Positions 34,301-45,050 of a stretch of 64,000 nucleotides of DNA are shown here, piece after piece. Position 1 is the first letter of the stretch, and every line of letters begins with the position of its first letter. Made by a program: the position numbers and the translations under genes. The stretch is from Sclerurus mexicanus. Its lineage: Eukaryota > Chordata > Aves > Passeriformes > Furnariidae. The notes under the pieces were generated by a model. That model did no database searches and was not told where the DNA came from. It saw only the letters and a program-made list of their open reading frames with translations. The DNA is taken from positions 124,473 to 188,472 of the forward strand of contig VWZF01005184.1 of assembly GCA_013396755.1 (NCBI GenBank). The letters run 5' to 3'.

Positions 34301-35739
34301 CCAAAATCCAAAACTTTACCCAAGCTCTACATAGCCATTCCACACAAAGCTGTGCCCACAGCTCTGGGTTTGGGCATCAGGGCAGGAGATGCCCAAGTGC
34401 TGGGTGAGTGATGGATGGCTGCTTCTGCTTTTATTACATGTGGCCAGGGTGTAGTCCACCTCCTGATGCCTGCCAACAATCCAGGACAAGGGGACAAACC
34501 CCAGAAATACCCACTGAGAGAACAATCTCCTGCTCCTGGCAGTTCAGGTGCCTGTCCCTGCCCAGGCTGGGGCTGCATCTCCCAGGAATGTCTCTTCCCA
34601 AAGGCTTTCTGAGCATTTTCAAGCACTTCTGCTCATGTCTGCTGCCCTGCCACACTCAAACCTGCCCACGTTCACAGGGAGGTTCAGCCACGAGGAGCCC
34701 CAAGCCCTGAGTTGTGGCTCACTGGGGCAGGGCAGGCACGTGGTGGACACAACTGCCCATGGAGGATCCTCGTTGCGCAGGAGGAGTTTGCCCTGGGCCA
34801 AACTTACCCTGTGGAAATCTACTCCTCTGCCACGTGCCAAAGGGATCCTGCAGGGATGACGACCTGCATCTCCTGCGCTTCCCCAGCCCCAGCAGCATTT
34901 CAGGCTGTGGCCAGAACTAACAAGCACTCAGCAGGGCGCAGTGGGATGCAGCAAGGTGGGGAGCATCGCTGTGCCCTTGGGGAAGGAAGCAGGAGAGGAG
35001 CAGCCCCAGGTGTGCACCTGGAAGCCAAAAGCACTGCAGGCCCTTACACCACATCCACAGCTTCCTGCAGAGCCCTCAGCAGCCCCTGCAGCAGCCTGTC
35101 CCTGCCTCCCAAAACCTGTCTGAATTTCGGCTGCATTTCACAATTTGCTGAATAGGCACGATGGAAATAACCCCCTTCTGATGTAAGGCTTCCTCTGCCT
35201 CCCTAATATTGATGGTTTTTAAAATGAGACCTGCCGCATGCACCCTGAGGTGGTACAAAACACAGTTTGCTTCTCCAGAGGGCAAAAATAACCATCTTTT
35301 CCATTCCATATAAGTTTTTGAACACCTGTCAGAAACGTCCTGGCACTGCAACAGTCCTGTTTGGTCCTGTGTCAAGATCCAAACCTCATCTGGTGACCAA
35401 GGCAGAGCCACAGATCCCTCAGATTTGGTATCTTACATCCCTGAGGGAGAGCACAATCAGACACATCTGTAAATGCCTCCTGCCACATTTGTACTAAAAC
35501 AGCCCAACTAACCAACCAAAAAGGTTTTAAAAGGATCCAAAGCTCTGCAATCCCAACACAATCCACCCAAGGCTCCCCAGATGGTTGTTACCAGAGGAGT
35601 TACCTGGCCACTTACTGTGATACCACCAGATCAGCATATGAGATATTGATAATAAAAACAGAGCAAATACCTTTTGAGCTTCTGCTAATACTACGAGTGA
35701 GGAAAAGACCAGCAATGCAAGCAATGTTCTCTGCTCCAT
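18751..35739 (-). CDS. ITIH4: Inter-alpha-trypsin inhibitor heavy chain H4, complete
   Basis: Secreted plasma glycoprotein; in mammals an acute-phase liver protein cut by plasma kallikrein. Coding exons in transcript order: 35739-35671, 33401-33241, 32817-32713, 31929-31767, 31663-31553, 31468-31340, 30446-30330, 29937-29769, 28829-28713, 27376-27195, 26351-26169, 25910-25771, 25161-25007, 24530-24498, 23700-23662, 23253-23203, 22900-22862, 22375-22262, 21655-21481, 20152-19998, 19261-19159, 18826-18751. They total 2586 nt: 861 residues plus TAG, no internal stop, all junctions in phase. Human ITIH4 is 930, the difference lying mainly in the linker. Order: signal peptide 1-21, VIT (about 35-165), vWA (about 268-445), linker 601-654, modified DPHF region about 656-661, C-terminal domain. 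Identity rests on LLSDPEQG, QKLLRVSG and a C-terminus ending HCWSIDLTV, which match human ITIH4 (LLSDPEQG, RTLRVQG, ISCWSVEL). Confidence 0.93.
22862..24530 (-). CDS. ITIH4: ITIH4 linker microexons (33, 39, 51 and 39 nt)
   Basis: Exons 24530-24498, 23700-23662, 23253-23203 and 22900-22862, each with proper AG and GTAAG/GTAAC sites, each a multiple of three and each phase 1-1. They encode DNEKTSWLLTG, ASRMRAGAPAPP, RRAELQVGSNLKLFSG and TRLRGRMREEPT, 54 residues in all. This is the counterpart of the human proline-rich region cut by plasma kallikrein. The bird version is shorter and has several Arg clusters (GRRA, RLRGRMR) that could be protease sites, which is inference. SRM matches the human linker (GSRMNF). 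Confidence 0.85.
25007..26351 (-). CDS. ITIH4: ITIH4 exons encoding the region after the vWA domain
   Basis: Exons 26351-26169, 25910-25771 and 25161-25007. Landmarks are DFFQEVATPILTKIEM, FFEGSELVVSGK, RLWAYLTIQQLLEKA and FVTPLTSMVVTKPGDQ. SNFT is a potential N-glycan. The last exon must start at 25161 (after ttag), not at the pyrimidine-richer tttcag 8 nt further on. Only the first choice keeps the frame and gives the 155 nt length shared with ITIH3. Confidence 0.92.
25539..25564. repeat. TG/TA/CA dinucleotide tract forming a perfect palindrome
   Basis: TG repeats, then TA repeats, then CA repeats make a 26-bp sequence identical to its own reverse complement (13 + 13). It sits in the ITIH4 intron between exons 25910-25771 and 25161-25007. 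Confidence 0.9.
27195..30446 (-). CDS. ITIH4: ITIH4 exons encoding the von Willebrand A domain
   Basis: Exons 30446-30330, 29937-29769, 28829-28713 and 27376-27195. The MIDAS motif DRSGS is at 30368-30354 (human ITIH4 has DKSGS). The threonine of GGTDISG and the loop LLTDGQPTAG complete the metal site. LFCLGFGFDVSYKFLEKMAL is nearly the human wording. The third exon is 117 nt against 126 in ITIH3, a loss of three residues in a surface loop. Confidence 0.93.
27377..28712 (-). other. ITIH4: ITIH4 intron with a long unexplained open frame
   Basis: The intron lies between the MIDAS-loop exon (ends 28713) and the exon starting 27376. A 188-codon minus-strand frame covers 28294-27728. It has no recognisable domain, no splice sites linking it to ITIH4 and no retroposon hallmark that I can identify. 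I treat it as non-coding until tested. Confidence 0.5.
29588..29602. repeat. Short AAT microsatellite
   Basis: Five copies of aat in the ITIH4 intron just past the exon ending at 29769. Confidence 0.85.
31340..33401 (-). CDS. ITIH4: ITIH4 exons encoding the VIT domain
   Basis: Exons 33401-33241, 32817-32713, 31929-31767, 31663-31553 and 31468-31340. Landmarks are VTSRFAHTVITSRIVNRDN, VELPKTAFITNFSM, VTFELTYEELLKRQLGKFE and VHIFEPQGIRFLE. The 105, 163 and 111 nt exons equal the ITIH3 counterparts exactly. The last exon reads FKPTVDQQKINPELDETLLN with no cysteine pair, as in human ITIH4. QNET is a potential N-glycan. An unusual cysteine sits at HVDCRV, where human ITIH4 has serine. The intron 31930-32712 contains a CR1 tail. 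Confidence 0.93.
32350..32440 (+). mobile_element. CR1 retroposon 3'-end fragment
   Basis: The stretch agcaacctggtctagtggaa, then ggtgtccctgcc and ccaacccaaaccattct, is a decayed CR1 tail in + orientation. It lies in the ITIH4 intron between exons 32817-32713 and 31929-31767, antisense to the gene. Confidence 0.82.
32524..32576. repeat. TA/CA low-complexity tract
   Basis: Mixed atata and acaca runs, including tacacacacgcacac, in the ITIH4 intron between exons 32817-32713 and 31929-31767. Confidence 0.8.
33402..35670 (-). other. ITIH4: ITIH4 intron 1 (no gene seen)
   Basis: The intron is bounded by the gtattt donor at 35670 and the ttccag acceptor at 33402. The part from about 33750 to 35150 is GC-rich and produces several long overlapping open frames on both strands, none with recognisable protein features or splice sites. 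I see no repeat or second gene in it. Confidence 0.7.
35671..35739 (-). CDS. ITIH4: ITIH4 first coding exon, signal peptide
   Basis: The exon encodes MEQRTLLALLVFSSLVVLAE then AQK and ends at a gtattt donor. The hydrophobic core LLALLVFSSLVVL followed by AEA-Q is a textbook signal peptide, with cleavage likely after AEA. It joins in phase 0 directly to PAVDIYSL of the next exon. No counterpart of the 24-nt KRNADNDL exon of ITIH3 is needed or seen. Confidence 0.9.
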
Positions 35740-35786
35740 TTTGGAAAAAACAAATTTTCAAATGAAATCTCTGTTTGTCTTAATCA

Positions 35787-35799
35787 GTTAATGAGTAAC
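35787..35799 (+). promoter_or_regulatory. ITIH4: HNF1-like site just upstream of ITIH4
   Basis: GTTAATGAGTAAC matches the palindromic HNF1 consensus GTTAATNATTAAC at 12 of 13 positions counting N as a match. It lies 48 bp upstream of the ITIH4 ATG. HNF1 drives many liver genes, and heavy-chain genes are made mainly in liver, so the placement fits a proximal promoter element. The site is palindromic, so strand is arbitrary. No clear TATA box was found near it. Confidence 0.55.
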
Positions 35800-38411
35800 C
35801 TGTATTTGGGAATATCATGTAGACTTTGAAGAAATTTAATATTTACCTGTCAAACACAGGTAAAACTCAGATTTGGTTAACACTTATTTTCCCAGGAGAT
35901 CTTTGCTGTTAAGTATTATAATTTTAATGATTCATAACACAAAGTTAAGAAATCCTTGTGTTTTCTTTTTAAACTTAGATCTGTGATGTGATATCTCACA
36001 GGTAGAAAAACTGGTCTGTGCAACAAGATGCAGAAATCTCTACCATATTCCACAGCAATAATTTGAAAGAGCAAATCCTTTACATTACCTCAAGCAGCAC
36101 TTCAGAGGTTTGAAGACTGCCAGGAGATGCAACATGCACGTGAGAGTTTACAGCTTCTTCAGCCTTTGTGCCTCGCTGCCCAGCTGTCCCATGAGAGGTA
36201 CAGAAACATCCCTTTTGGCTTCCCTTGACAAGCCATGATCTTTGGTCGCTGATGCCATTCATTGTCCCAAACTAACACAAAAATCCTGTGGAAATACAAG
36301 CATCTATGTTTACTTCGTGGCTGTTTTACGAAGTGTCCGGGTGGACAGCCAGCTTCTGGTTGGATTTGTGAGGAGACATTAATGCAGGGCTCAATAATTT
36401 ATTACTCACCAGACATCTACAAGTTCACTATAAAGTATGTGCTGAGCACAGGCTGCTCTTACAAAGCTTGTGCTCTAAGGAACTCTCTTAAAATATAAAC
36501 TTCATTTCTCCCAGGCAGACTGTTTATACTACTGGCAAATACTGTATTCTTTCTTTATAGCAGGACATGTAAATATATAGATTTTCAGAGGGAAAAAATT
36601 AAACTGCTATACATTTGATTAACTTGTAAAACTTGTGTAATGCTTTAATCCCTTAAAATACACAGGATTATACACTTAGTGGCCTAAGAGCTGCAAGAGC
36701 CAAAGCTTTAGCTTTAATTAAGTGGATTTGTCATTAGTTTTCTAATGCCCACATGCAAAATCACATGGATGTTAAAGAGCTGCTTCCACAGCACCATTTA
36801 AGGCTGCAGGGTCAGCTCTGCCCCACAGTTTGGAGGAAGGATCTGAACTCACCGTCACAACAGGAGATAGTTTTGAGTGCAAAATTACCTAAAAACTCAA
36901 ACCCTGGGCCTTTGTTCAGACATTTCTCTGTTTTTCATGATGTTCCATGTCCACTATCACATTTTCCATGACTGGACTGATTAGATTTGCAAGGATGAAA
37001 ACAAATTGACAAAAAGTTCTCCAAGCAGCTTTCCATTTGTCCCTCTCATCCACAAGTGTCTCCTGTCCTGCAGCAGCAGCCAGCAACTTTTCCAGCAGAG
37101 CAGCAAGGCTGGAGACAGAGGAGGATCCCTGCAATCCATACAGGAGAGCACAGACCTTGCTGTCCCAGAACGGGGAGTGACTTGGTCCCAGGAATATGGT
37201 TTTACCCCCAGTGTGTATTTTATAGATGAGCTCCATCCTAAAAGAAGGAAAAATTGAAAAAGGCACCCAGTCCTGAGAATTTCCTGTCCCACTGGGAAGC
37301 ACCACAGTGACATCGTGAAAATAAAGCTGGTAGCCAAACCCCAAGTTTCTGGCGGGTCATTTTGCATTTGTGCTGCAAGTCTGTGGGGGACAGAGGTTCC
37401 TGTGCTTTGCTAAAGCAGAGTCTGAAATACAGCACCCCCCTCTCCTGCCACTCCACCTGCAAAATCTTTCGTGTATTGCACAAAAAAAAAAAGGCAACAT
37501 TTTGCCCTGCTTGTCCCTCCCCATCATTTTTATAACTATTGAACAACCTCCTGCCAACTTCTCACAGCAGATTAATTAAGGAGGGTTTGTTAAGCCCCTT
37601 GCAGGGGCAGCTCCAGCATTATGAGGGACTTATCCCCACCATGACCTTTTTGTGCTCTGGAAGGATCTTTCCCAGGGGAAAAGGCTGTGCCAAGGTATCT
37701 GTGAGGAGCCCGGGCCACGCAGAGAAACCCTGTCCAGCAAGGTAGGGGCTGCAAACAAGAATCTCTGAAAGTGAAAAAAACAAGCAAGCAACATCCTTAG
37801 GGAAGCTTTTCCCTGAAAGCCAAAGGATTTTCTGCTGCCTTACTTGAGTTCTGCTCTGCAGCCCCTCTGGGAGCCGTGTGGGCCTTGTCATTTTATCTGG
37901 CAAGTGTTTGGGACACAAAAGGCAAATTTAATATTTTTAATATTTTTCATGGTGAGCAGCGACCCTTGACATCACTTTTAGCTCTTAATCAGCTCTAGCC
38001 TGTGTAAAGTTAAAATAATTGCCCAAATAAAGGTGCCACCTACCTTACCACGCCCAGACAGGCTGCAGGGACTCGAGGCGTGTGGGGAGAGCAGCCCACA
38101 AAGCAGAGGACGCCCCTGTTGGAGCACAAAGATCCATCTGAGGGGAAACCCTCCAGGTGGGGCCACCGGGCACGGTCAGTCACCACATTTCCCACTAAAT
38201 CCGTGTGGGACGTGAAGGAGAAACCACTGAGGACTGTGCCGAGACGCCTGTGTTGGTGCTGGTGTGCTCTGAGGGCGCAGCACCTGCTGTGTGAGGGGAC
38301 AGCATGGCCCTGCTGCCCTGAGGGGACGTGTGCGGGGACAGCCCCGACGCACCTGAGCCTGCACCGCAAGGAGTCACCACAGTGTGCCAAGCTGTGTCCA
38401 ACAACCTTTTT

Positions 38412-38417
38412 TTTATT
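38412..38417 (-). terminator. MUSTN1: MUSTN1 poly(A) signal
   Basis: TTTATT on + (AATAAA on minus), about 235 nt after the MUSTN1 stop codon, followed downstream by a GT-rich stretch on the minus strand. This implies a 3' UTR of roughly 250 nt. Confidence 0.65.
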
Positions 38418-38651
38418 AAACCATTGTAGCAAACACCGCCCAATACGTAGAAAGGAAGCAGGTAGTAAAAATGAACACGGAGGTTTTTACCCTTTGGCCT
38501 GAGTGTATTCCCCTCCTTAATGACTTACAGTGGAAAACAGCTGCTTGAATCTCTAGTGGCTCTCGTGCAAGGGACAGGAATTAGGGAAAACGTTACAGAA
38601 ATCTGGGGAAATGTTGCAACGATCATCTGGGTGAGACATCCAGCTGCACCA

Positions 38652-41600
38652 TCAGCCAAAGACGCTCTTGGCCGGCTCGTCTTTGGGTTTCTCAAAGACT
38701 GTTTCCGTCCCTGTCCGGGCCCCGCTGAACACGGAAGGGGCTGCAGAGCCCATTTGCTCTTGGGAAAGAAAACCAGGAGAGACAAGTCAGTGAAGTAGCA
38801 CCCAGATTTGGGGACTAAAACTAGTGCTGCTGAAATATATATGTACACATTTGAGGAATACTTTCTCTGTGCAGCAGTTGCCCAAACCTTGCACCCATCC
38901 TGAGCACAGGGCAGCTGACAGCACCTGTAGGTTACTACCACTGACTGGCCCCAAATCCCTGCAGGTGCTTTAGAAATTTAGGAACTGCTCAGGTCCGGGC
39001 TATTATGCTGAAAAGAGGTTAAAATTAATCATTTTTCCCTATACTGGTGGTGGAAAAGCAACACAAAGCCAGAGCACCAGGGGTGTTCAGTGCAAGCAGT
39101 CACACTCTTCTATCTCACCCCCTGCCCTTTATCCTTCCCAATTTCTCCTGAATCTCAAACACATCAAATTCATCAGTTGAGAGGCCAGAAATCCCCTAAC
39201 CCACAGACCAAGCCTCTGATCCTCAGCCTGGGCAGTCTTTGACACTGATGATGGTCCCAGGGCTTGGTTTGAACCCTGGTCAGAAGGCAAAGTCAGGGCT
39301 CTCCCTCCCACCTCATCCAGGCAAGGGGAACAGTGGCACCAAGCAGAGCCTGGCTGGCTGCTCTGGGTGCCATTGACATGAGGGACCCAAATCCCTGCCC
39401 AGAGGGGCTGGGTGATGGGCACACTGCATGCTGCTGCTCCAGAGGGGACCCTTTCACTCGTGTTACTTTGCTTAATTATCTCCATCACAGAGACTTACCA
39501 CACTGCCTCATCACTTGGTAGGTTTTAGATTTGATTTCCTGGTTTTTGGCAAGGTTTCCTCTGGCTCCTTTGAGGTCTTCTTCCTTCACTGGAGGACGCT
39601 TCTTTTTCACAGGGGCTGGCTAAGAAACAAACATGTTGCCCACACATCAACATTTTGGGTTTGAAGCACAGGGAATAAAGGTGCCTCAATGCAAAGGTTA
39701 CAACACAAAGGTGCTAACACAATATTCCACCTATTCCAATTCCAAGCCCACACACTCAGCTATTCCAGATCTTTGCATGACCAAAATTTCACTGCCCTTC
39801 CCAAAATCTGTCACCATCTTGCTGTTCTGAAATTGTCTTCTGATTGCACAGCCTTTGAAAGAGCAGTGGATTGTCTGATTTTAAAAAAATCTATTTTATT
39901 CTTGGATTTTCTCTGTCCAGCTCTGTCTGGTCATTCTGCAAGTACTGACTAGTAATTCAAGAATCTGTCCAATATTTGGGAAGGAAAAAACACTTCATGA
40001 CTAACTTTGGCTTGTGCCTCAGTCTACTCACTCCTTCAGGAAACTGGTCAGGGAGATTCTGAAGCCAGACTTGATTGAGTTGGAATAAACACTTGACCCA
40101 TAGTTATTGATCTTAAATTTAGGGAACAAAAGTATCTGAGCACTCAACAGGGCTGTCTACAAGCTTGTACTGAACACATCTGAAACACTGGGCTTAGAAC
40201 CCAAAGAAGGAGAAGGAAACCTAAGACAGAAACAGATGCATCATCAGGTGGTGCACTGCAACAGCCAAGTACTAATCTGTTTACAGTTTATCCCACTAGA
40301 AGAAAATTGAGATGACAATACTTCCTATCCGCCTATCCCTACCTTTAAATTAGCAGTGCACAGTCAGACACAACTCCACTCAGCAGCAGCCAACACCACG
40401 AGCATTCCCCCTTCAGTTTGCTGTTCCATGGACAAATCTCTAGGGACCCACCATGCAGCCCTTGTGGCAGCATGCAGGGACATGAGGACATGATTGAAAA
40501 GGAGACCCACACACTCCAGCTTGAACAGGTCTGCACACCGAACCATCAGCAACAACTTCTCTGACCTTTGCTACATACACAAAACTTCTGAGATTTGGGT
40601 TCTGGCAGTGCTGGAGCCCACTCAGGCATTTCCAGGCACCGCCTGTGAGGCTAAAAAGAGTTGTGGAGCGAAACAAATCCCTCAAGGCCCACAAATGGCT
40701 GGAGCAGTGAGTCCCAGGGAGCTTGCAGAGCCAGTGCATGCATGCCCAGATCTTGCTTGGGCCCACTGGCTCCACTGGGGCCTTTGGTATGTTTTCTGCT
40801 GGCTGTAAATTCCCGGGAGCGCTCAGAATAGCTCGCTGTCCATCCCATTTTCATGTGCTGTGGGAAACAAACCATGCATGGGATCTCTGGGGAAAACACT
40901 TCACCAGTAGCCAAAGCAAGCGAGGGGACAAGGTGGTGGCAAACCCTTCAAAATCCACAGCAGCTGATGGTCAGCTTGCAGGGTAATCAAATATCCCACA
41001 GCCAGGGTTTCACTTGTCCCTCTGCAATGACCACTGGCATGTGATGGGAACAGCCCCTCACACCCATGGCACAGTGCCCAGGCAACCAAAACTCCTTGTT
41101 TTGTTAACAGAAATGGGAAACATGCAAAGATCCTTCACCTCTTACTGGCAAGAGACAGTAACTGCGAGGCTTCATCCCTCTGGGACAGGGAATTCTTAGG
41201 GACAATGCAGAAAGGGAGCACTTGAGATGCACCAAGACACAGCCAGGCTGAGCAGAGCTGTCGAATTTCACCCAGTTATTTTAAGATAACCCCTCCCGTG
41301 CTTTGATCACAGGATTTTCCAGCAGGACAGTTGCTGAGGATTAGCTGGCCCCCAGCTGAGGAGCAAGGCTGCTGCACAGAGCTTATGGGGAGCCCCGGCC
41401 AGCAGCTGCCACTGTCACAGCCCCACCACTGCTACTCACTCCCAGAATCTGGGAGCAGGGTTTGCCAGGAGCCACTCCCAGCTGGCACAGGAGTGCAGCC
41501 TGTGCTTTATCTCCTCCTGTCACAAGTCAAAAAGCCCTGGTTTACAAGACACGACTGGTTTTTAAGTCCATTTTTCTTTGGAATAAAGAAAATCAGCTGA

Positions 41601-42366
41601 ACCGAGTTACTCTATGTGGCTGAAGAATTGTGCTCCGCTACTCTTCCCGTGTTCCTACTCTCCATCCCACACATCCCATAAAACTCTCATGCTGGGGAGA
41701 GCTCTGCCAGGCACGTGTTGCAAATGTAACGTTTATAAACCTCAGCTTTTCTGAACTGATTTTGAGAGCACTTTGAAACCCTGATTATTGGAGAATGCAG
41801 TAAAGACAAACCATTAGCTACAAAATGAACATAAAAGTGTGTTATATAGAATTTCAGTTGCAAACACCATACCTTAGCAGTTACAATTTTCAGTCACGCT
41901 CTTTTCCTGCATGTTAACACATTAAGCTTTACACAGCAGCGCACTGAAGCGTAGCCACCTCCTTTCAAAACTACTACCAGAATTTCAAACCGTTGCCTGA
42001 GAAACTGTGTTGGAAAGGCAGATTCCTCTTTCTCTGAAACACCCCAAACCAGAGCAGGGGAAATAGCTGTTCCCTTCCTACAGAAAGAAAAATATTTAAG
42101 GTAAACCAGAACACTTTAAAACTAAATTAATTAACCACATAGAGGGCAGCTGCTTTCCTCCTTCATCAAATGATCCCTCCTAACAACATATTTATTAAAA
42201 CTACTTCAGTGTAATCGCACAAGTCACGGAGCAGAGAAGCTGAACTCGCTGGTTAATGGAAGGAACTTGCTAACAAGCTCTTGCAAGCAAAGCATCCAAA
42301 CCAGGTTTGCCAGCCCCCCTGCTCCGAGGGCAGCCAGTGGCACAGCTCCCCCCATACCTGTGACAT
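38652..42366 (-). CDS. MUSTN1: Musculoskeletal embryonic nuclear protein 1, complete
   Basis: Small nuclear protein linked to muscle and skeletal development and repair. Coding exons: 42366-42358 (only ATG TCA CAG), 39619-39499 and 38758-38652, total 237 nt = 78 residues plus TGA. The protein begins MSQPAPVKKKRPPVKEEDLK, continues GARGNLAKNQEIKSKTYQVM, and ends TGTETVFEKPKDEPAKSVFG. Human MUSTN1 (82 residues) begins MSQAGAQEAPIKKKRPPVKE and ends KSVFG, so the bird copy lacks about four residues after MSQ. The KKKRP cluster near the start is the likely nuclear localisation signal. The acceptor of exon 2 (cttag) and the donor gtaagt are strong. The gene lies between ITIH4 and STIMATE on the same strand as both, as in human. 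Confidence 0.94.
39620..42357 (-). other. MUSTN1: MUSTN1 intron 1 (no gene seen)
   Basis: The 2.7 kb intron separates the 9-nt coding start from the main coding exon. Open frames at 40440-40986 and 41331-41600 lie on both strands and look like chance. No repeat is recognised. Confidence 0.7.
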
Positions 42367-42466
42367 AACTGCGCTGCTCCCTCACCCCAAATCCCTCCGA
42401 GGTGCTTTCCCGGCTTTGATTAAATCCAGCCCGTGAGCTCTGCGAGCGCCTGTTGTTTTCCTGGAC

Positions 42467-42473
42467 TTATATA
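42467..42473 (-). promoter_or_regulatory. MUSTN1: MUSTN1 TATA box
   Basis: The minus strand reads CTATATAAGT about 100 bp upstream of the MUSTN1 ATG. Transcription would start near 42440, leaving a 5' UTR of about 70 nt. A TGAAGTCA sequence (CRE/AP-1-like) lies about 20 bp further upstream, near 42486. AP-1 control of rodent Mustn1 has been reported, which makes that site of interest. Confidence 0.7.
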
Positions 42474-42605
42474 GAGCATCCATGGTGAAGTCACGAGCTG
42501 GGTCATCTTCCCAGAGCAGAGCCCGGGATGATTCAGGTTGAGGAGGCTGTTGTTGTTGGGAGGTTTATTCCTGGCGATGACTCGGGCCGGGCTGATGGGA
42601 GCACA

Positions 42606-42671
42606 CAGCTGTGGCAGGGGATGTGGGGAAGCCCAGTCTGCCCGGGGAGCCCACTGGGGCTCTATTTATAA
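42606..42671. promoter_or_regulatory. MUSTN1: E-box and MEF2-like site upstream of MUSTN1
   Basis: CAGCTG (42606-42611) is an E-box of the kind bound by MyoD-family factors. CTATTTATAA (42662-42671) fits the MEF2 consensus YTAWWWWTAR exactly. Both lie 240-300 bp upstream of the MUSTN1 ATG. Together with the TATA box they fit a muscle-restricted promoter. Function is inferred from sequence and neighbourhood only. Confidence 0.5.
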
Positions 42672-42679
42672 CTTTAAAA

Positions 42680-45030
42680 GGCAAAACTTGGTTATGGGCA
42701 CAGAATTGACTCTGAGTCCTCCCGGGGGAGGGAGGAGAAGATAAAAAAGAGAGCATTTCTTTCCCAGCGTAACAAAACAAACGTTCTCTAAAGATTATAT
42801 AAACCTCATGTCCAAAGCATAACATTGGGTCCTGAACTGCTTTTGCACAGGGTTCTTCAGCAGAAGAGTATTTTGTGTGCTTTGGAGAGTTAAAAACTAG
42901 TTAAAACTAGTTTTATTAATTAGTTTTACCCTTACAGTTCTGTCACTCATCTTACACAACTGGGGGTAAAATCACTATCCCTTTCCAGCACTACTAGTGA
43001 GTGTAACCATCTCACCTGTCAGCTGTATAGGCACAGCTTACTCAGACACAGAAACTGCACATGCTGACAGTAGTAAAACCCTTCCCAGGACTTTTAACAT
43101 TTGTTCTCAAAACATTGTTTTTTAATTAAATTTAAAAAAAACCCCACCTCTAAGCATGAATTCTATTTTTCATTAGTGGGAGAGGTATGGGTGAGGGATT
43201 GTTTCCCTTTTGTTTTTTTACATTAAATCTTGGCATCAAGCAACAAAATCAGCTTCTGTGACTGCACTCAACACCTACAGAGAACCAAGGCTCCTGCCAG
43301 GTGGGTTAATGTGAAAAGGCAGCCATGGCAGACCTCCAAACACCCTTTACTACAGAGACTCACTGTTGTGGTAGGCACTTTCCCTGGCCTCTCCTGGAGC
43401 TCTGAACATCGTTGTTTAGGCTACAGAAAAAAGACTGCAAGGTCAAATAAAACTGGTATTTTTCACGATGAAAACATGACATCAAACACAGCACTAGTAC
43501 CATGCAATTGGGATGGTGGGATTTGTCAGCTGTGAATTATCCCCCCCCAAGCCTTCAGGTGCCCATTCTACCTTTCAGCTGAACTCCTTCCAAGCCTGGG
43601 GTTTTTTCCTTTACTGGGGCAATTATTTGTGGGTTAAGAAGCAGATTGGGTGTTATGTCCTCAGCCATTCCCTCAGCTGAATTTCTGTTTTAAACCCCTG
43701 GCTTAGCAAAGCAGAGGAAGTGTTTCTGCAGAACTGCAGTGCCTTTAGCAGGCCAACAAAGCAAAACTAAAACACTGACTTTAGAAAGAACAGCAGGGGT
43801 TTTTTCTATTCTACTAAGCAACACTTCTCCTTCTCTACCACGATGTCTCTCCACAGTCCCATAAGCATCACTATTTCAACACTATCTGTTATGACAAGAA
43901 AATAACATTCTGCATGTTTAAAGCAAATATTTAGAATTCAAGACACTGAACTATTTTCCCCCTCAGCTTTCAAAATTGCCTCAGTTAATTGGTACTACAT
44001 ATTCCTCACTTGAAAGCAACAGAGTTGTGCTTTCATGGAAATTTAATCTATGCAAACAAAATCATTATACAAACAAAATTAAACCACTTCAACCTTGCCT
44101 GCTGTTTGGGGCAGGAGGTGAGGAGCTTACAGAGGTAGGTGGCATATACTGAAGTTTCTAGGACATCCCCATGGCTTGGACAGTTCTGTTCTCTTTGACT
44201 ACACATTTCCTAAACCAATGCTCAACAACAGCCACAACCATTTCCTTGCACAGATCATGGGCTATTTTTTCTTACAAAAACCCCAACCTAAATCTACAGT
44301 TACTTACATTTCAGAGTAGAAATACTGTTCACATGGTTGAGGTCCTCAGATCTGTTAAATGGGATATGAATGATGATGATCCAAGATAGGCTCATTTATT
44401 CGACAGTGGCTGTTAAAAAAAGAAAAGTTGACCCTCTTTAATCTTCCACTGCAACAAGAAGTGCGGAAAACTCCTTTGCTGAGAAATGGTTGCACATAAA
44501 ATATGGCAATGACCATTGAGAATTTGGTGAATATACACACGGCTGTCCCTGTAGTCTCCAGAGACTTCTCCTTCGGCAAAGTGCTAACACTCCTCAGGGG
44601 ACTGACAGGCTTGGCAGAGTGAGGATTATCCTCTGAATCCCTGTGGGGATGCAGTGAGTATGGGGCTGCTTGGGTGTGCTAAGTGGAAAGCAATGAAAGT
44701 AACGGGCAAATGTTACTGAGGAATTACAGAGGCAGGACTGGATTGACACTCTGCAGCTCCAGCCCTGGAAAAGCCTTCCTCAGGGAAAAGACCTCAGAGG
44801 AGCCTGCAAGGATTCTAAACAAATTTGCAACTTAAGAGAAGTGGTTCTCCCAGCTCAAATGGGACTTGCCATCAAGGTAAATGAATGTACTGAAATGAAA
44901 ATCAACATAAGAGTGCACAAAATTTGACCTGAAGTTAAACTCGAGCAGCAAAACCTCCTTCCCTCAAGAGCACACTACAAACACTGAAACACATGGACTT
45001 TGAACCAGAACCAGTATAAAACAAGTGTAC
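42680..45030. other. Intergenic DNA between MUSTN1 and STIMATE
   Basis: AT-rich DNA between the MUSTN1 promoter and the presumed end of the STIMATE 3' UTR. No coding exon, RNA gene or dispersed repeat is recognisable. The small open frames at 43230-43535, 44171-44389 and 44355-44579 have no support. Confidence 0.65.
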
Positions 45031-45050
45031 AACTCTGTAATAAGTCAAAC

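Larger units (their letters stand above)
35740..38651. other. ITIH4 promoter side and intergenic DNA to MUSTN1
   Basis: Apart from the HNF1-like site near ITIH4 and the MUSTN1 3' UTR on the right (to about 38395), I see no gene. Open frames at 36916-37367, 37619-37918 and 38040-38502 overlap on both strands and look like chance. Human DNA has an antisense transcript near ITIH4, but nothing here identifies one. Confidence 0.6.
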
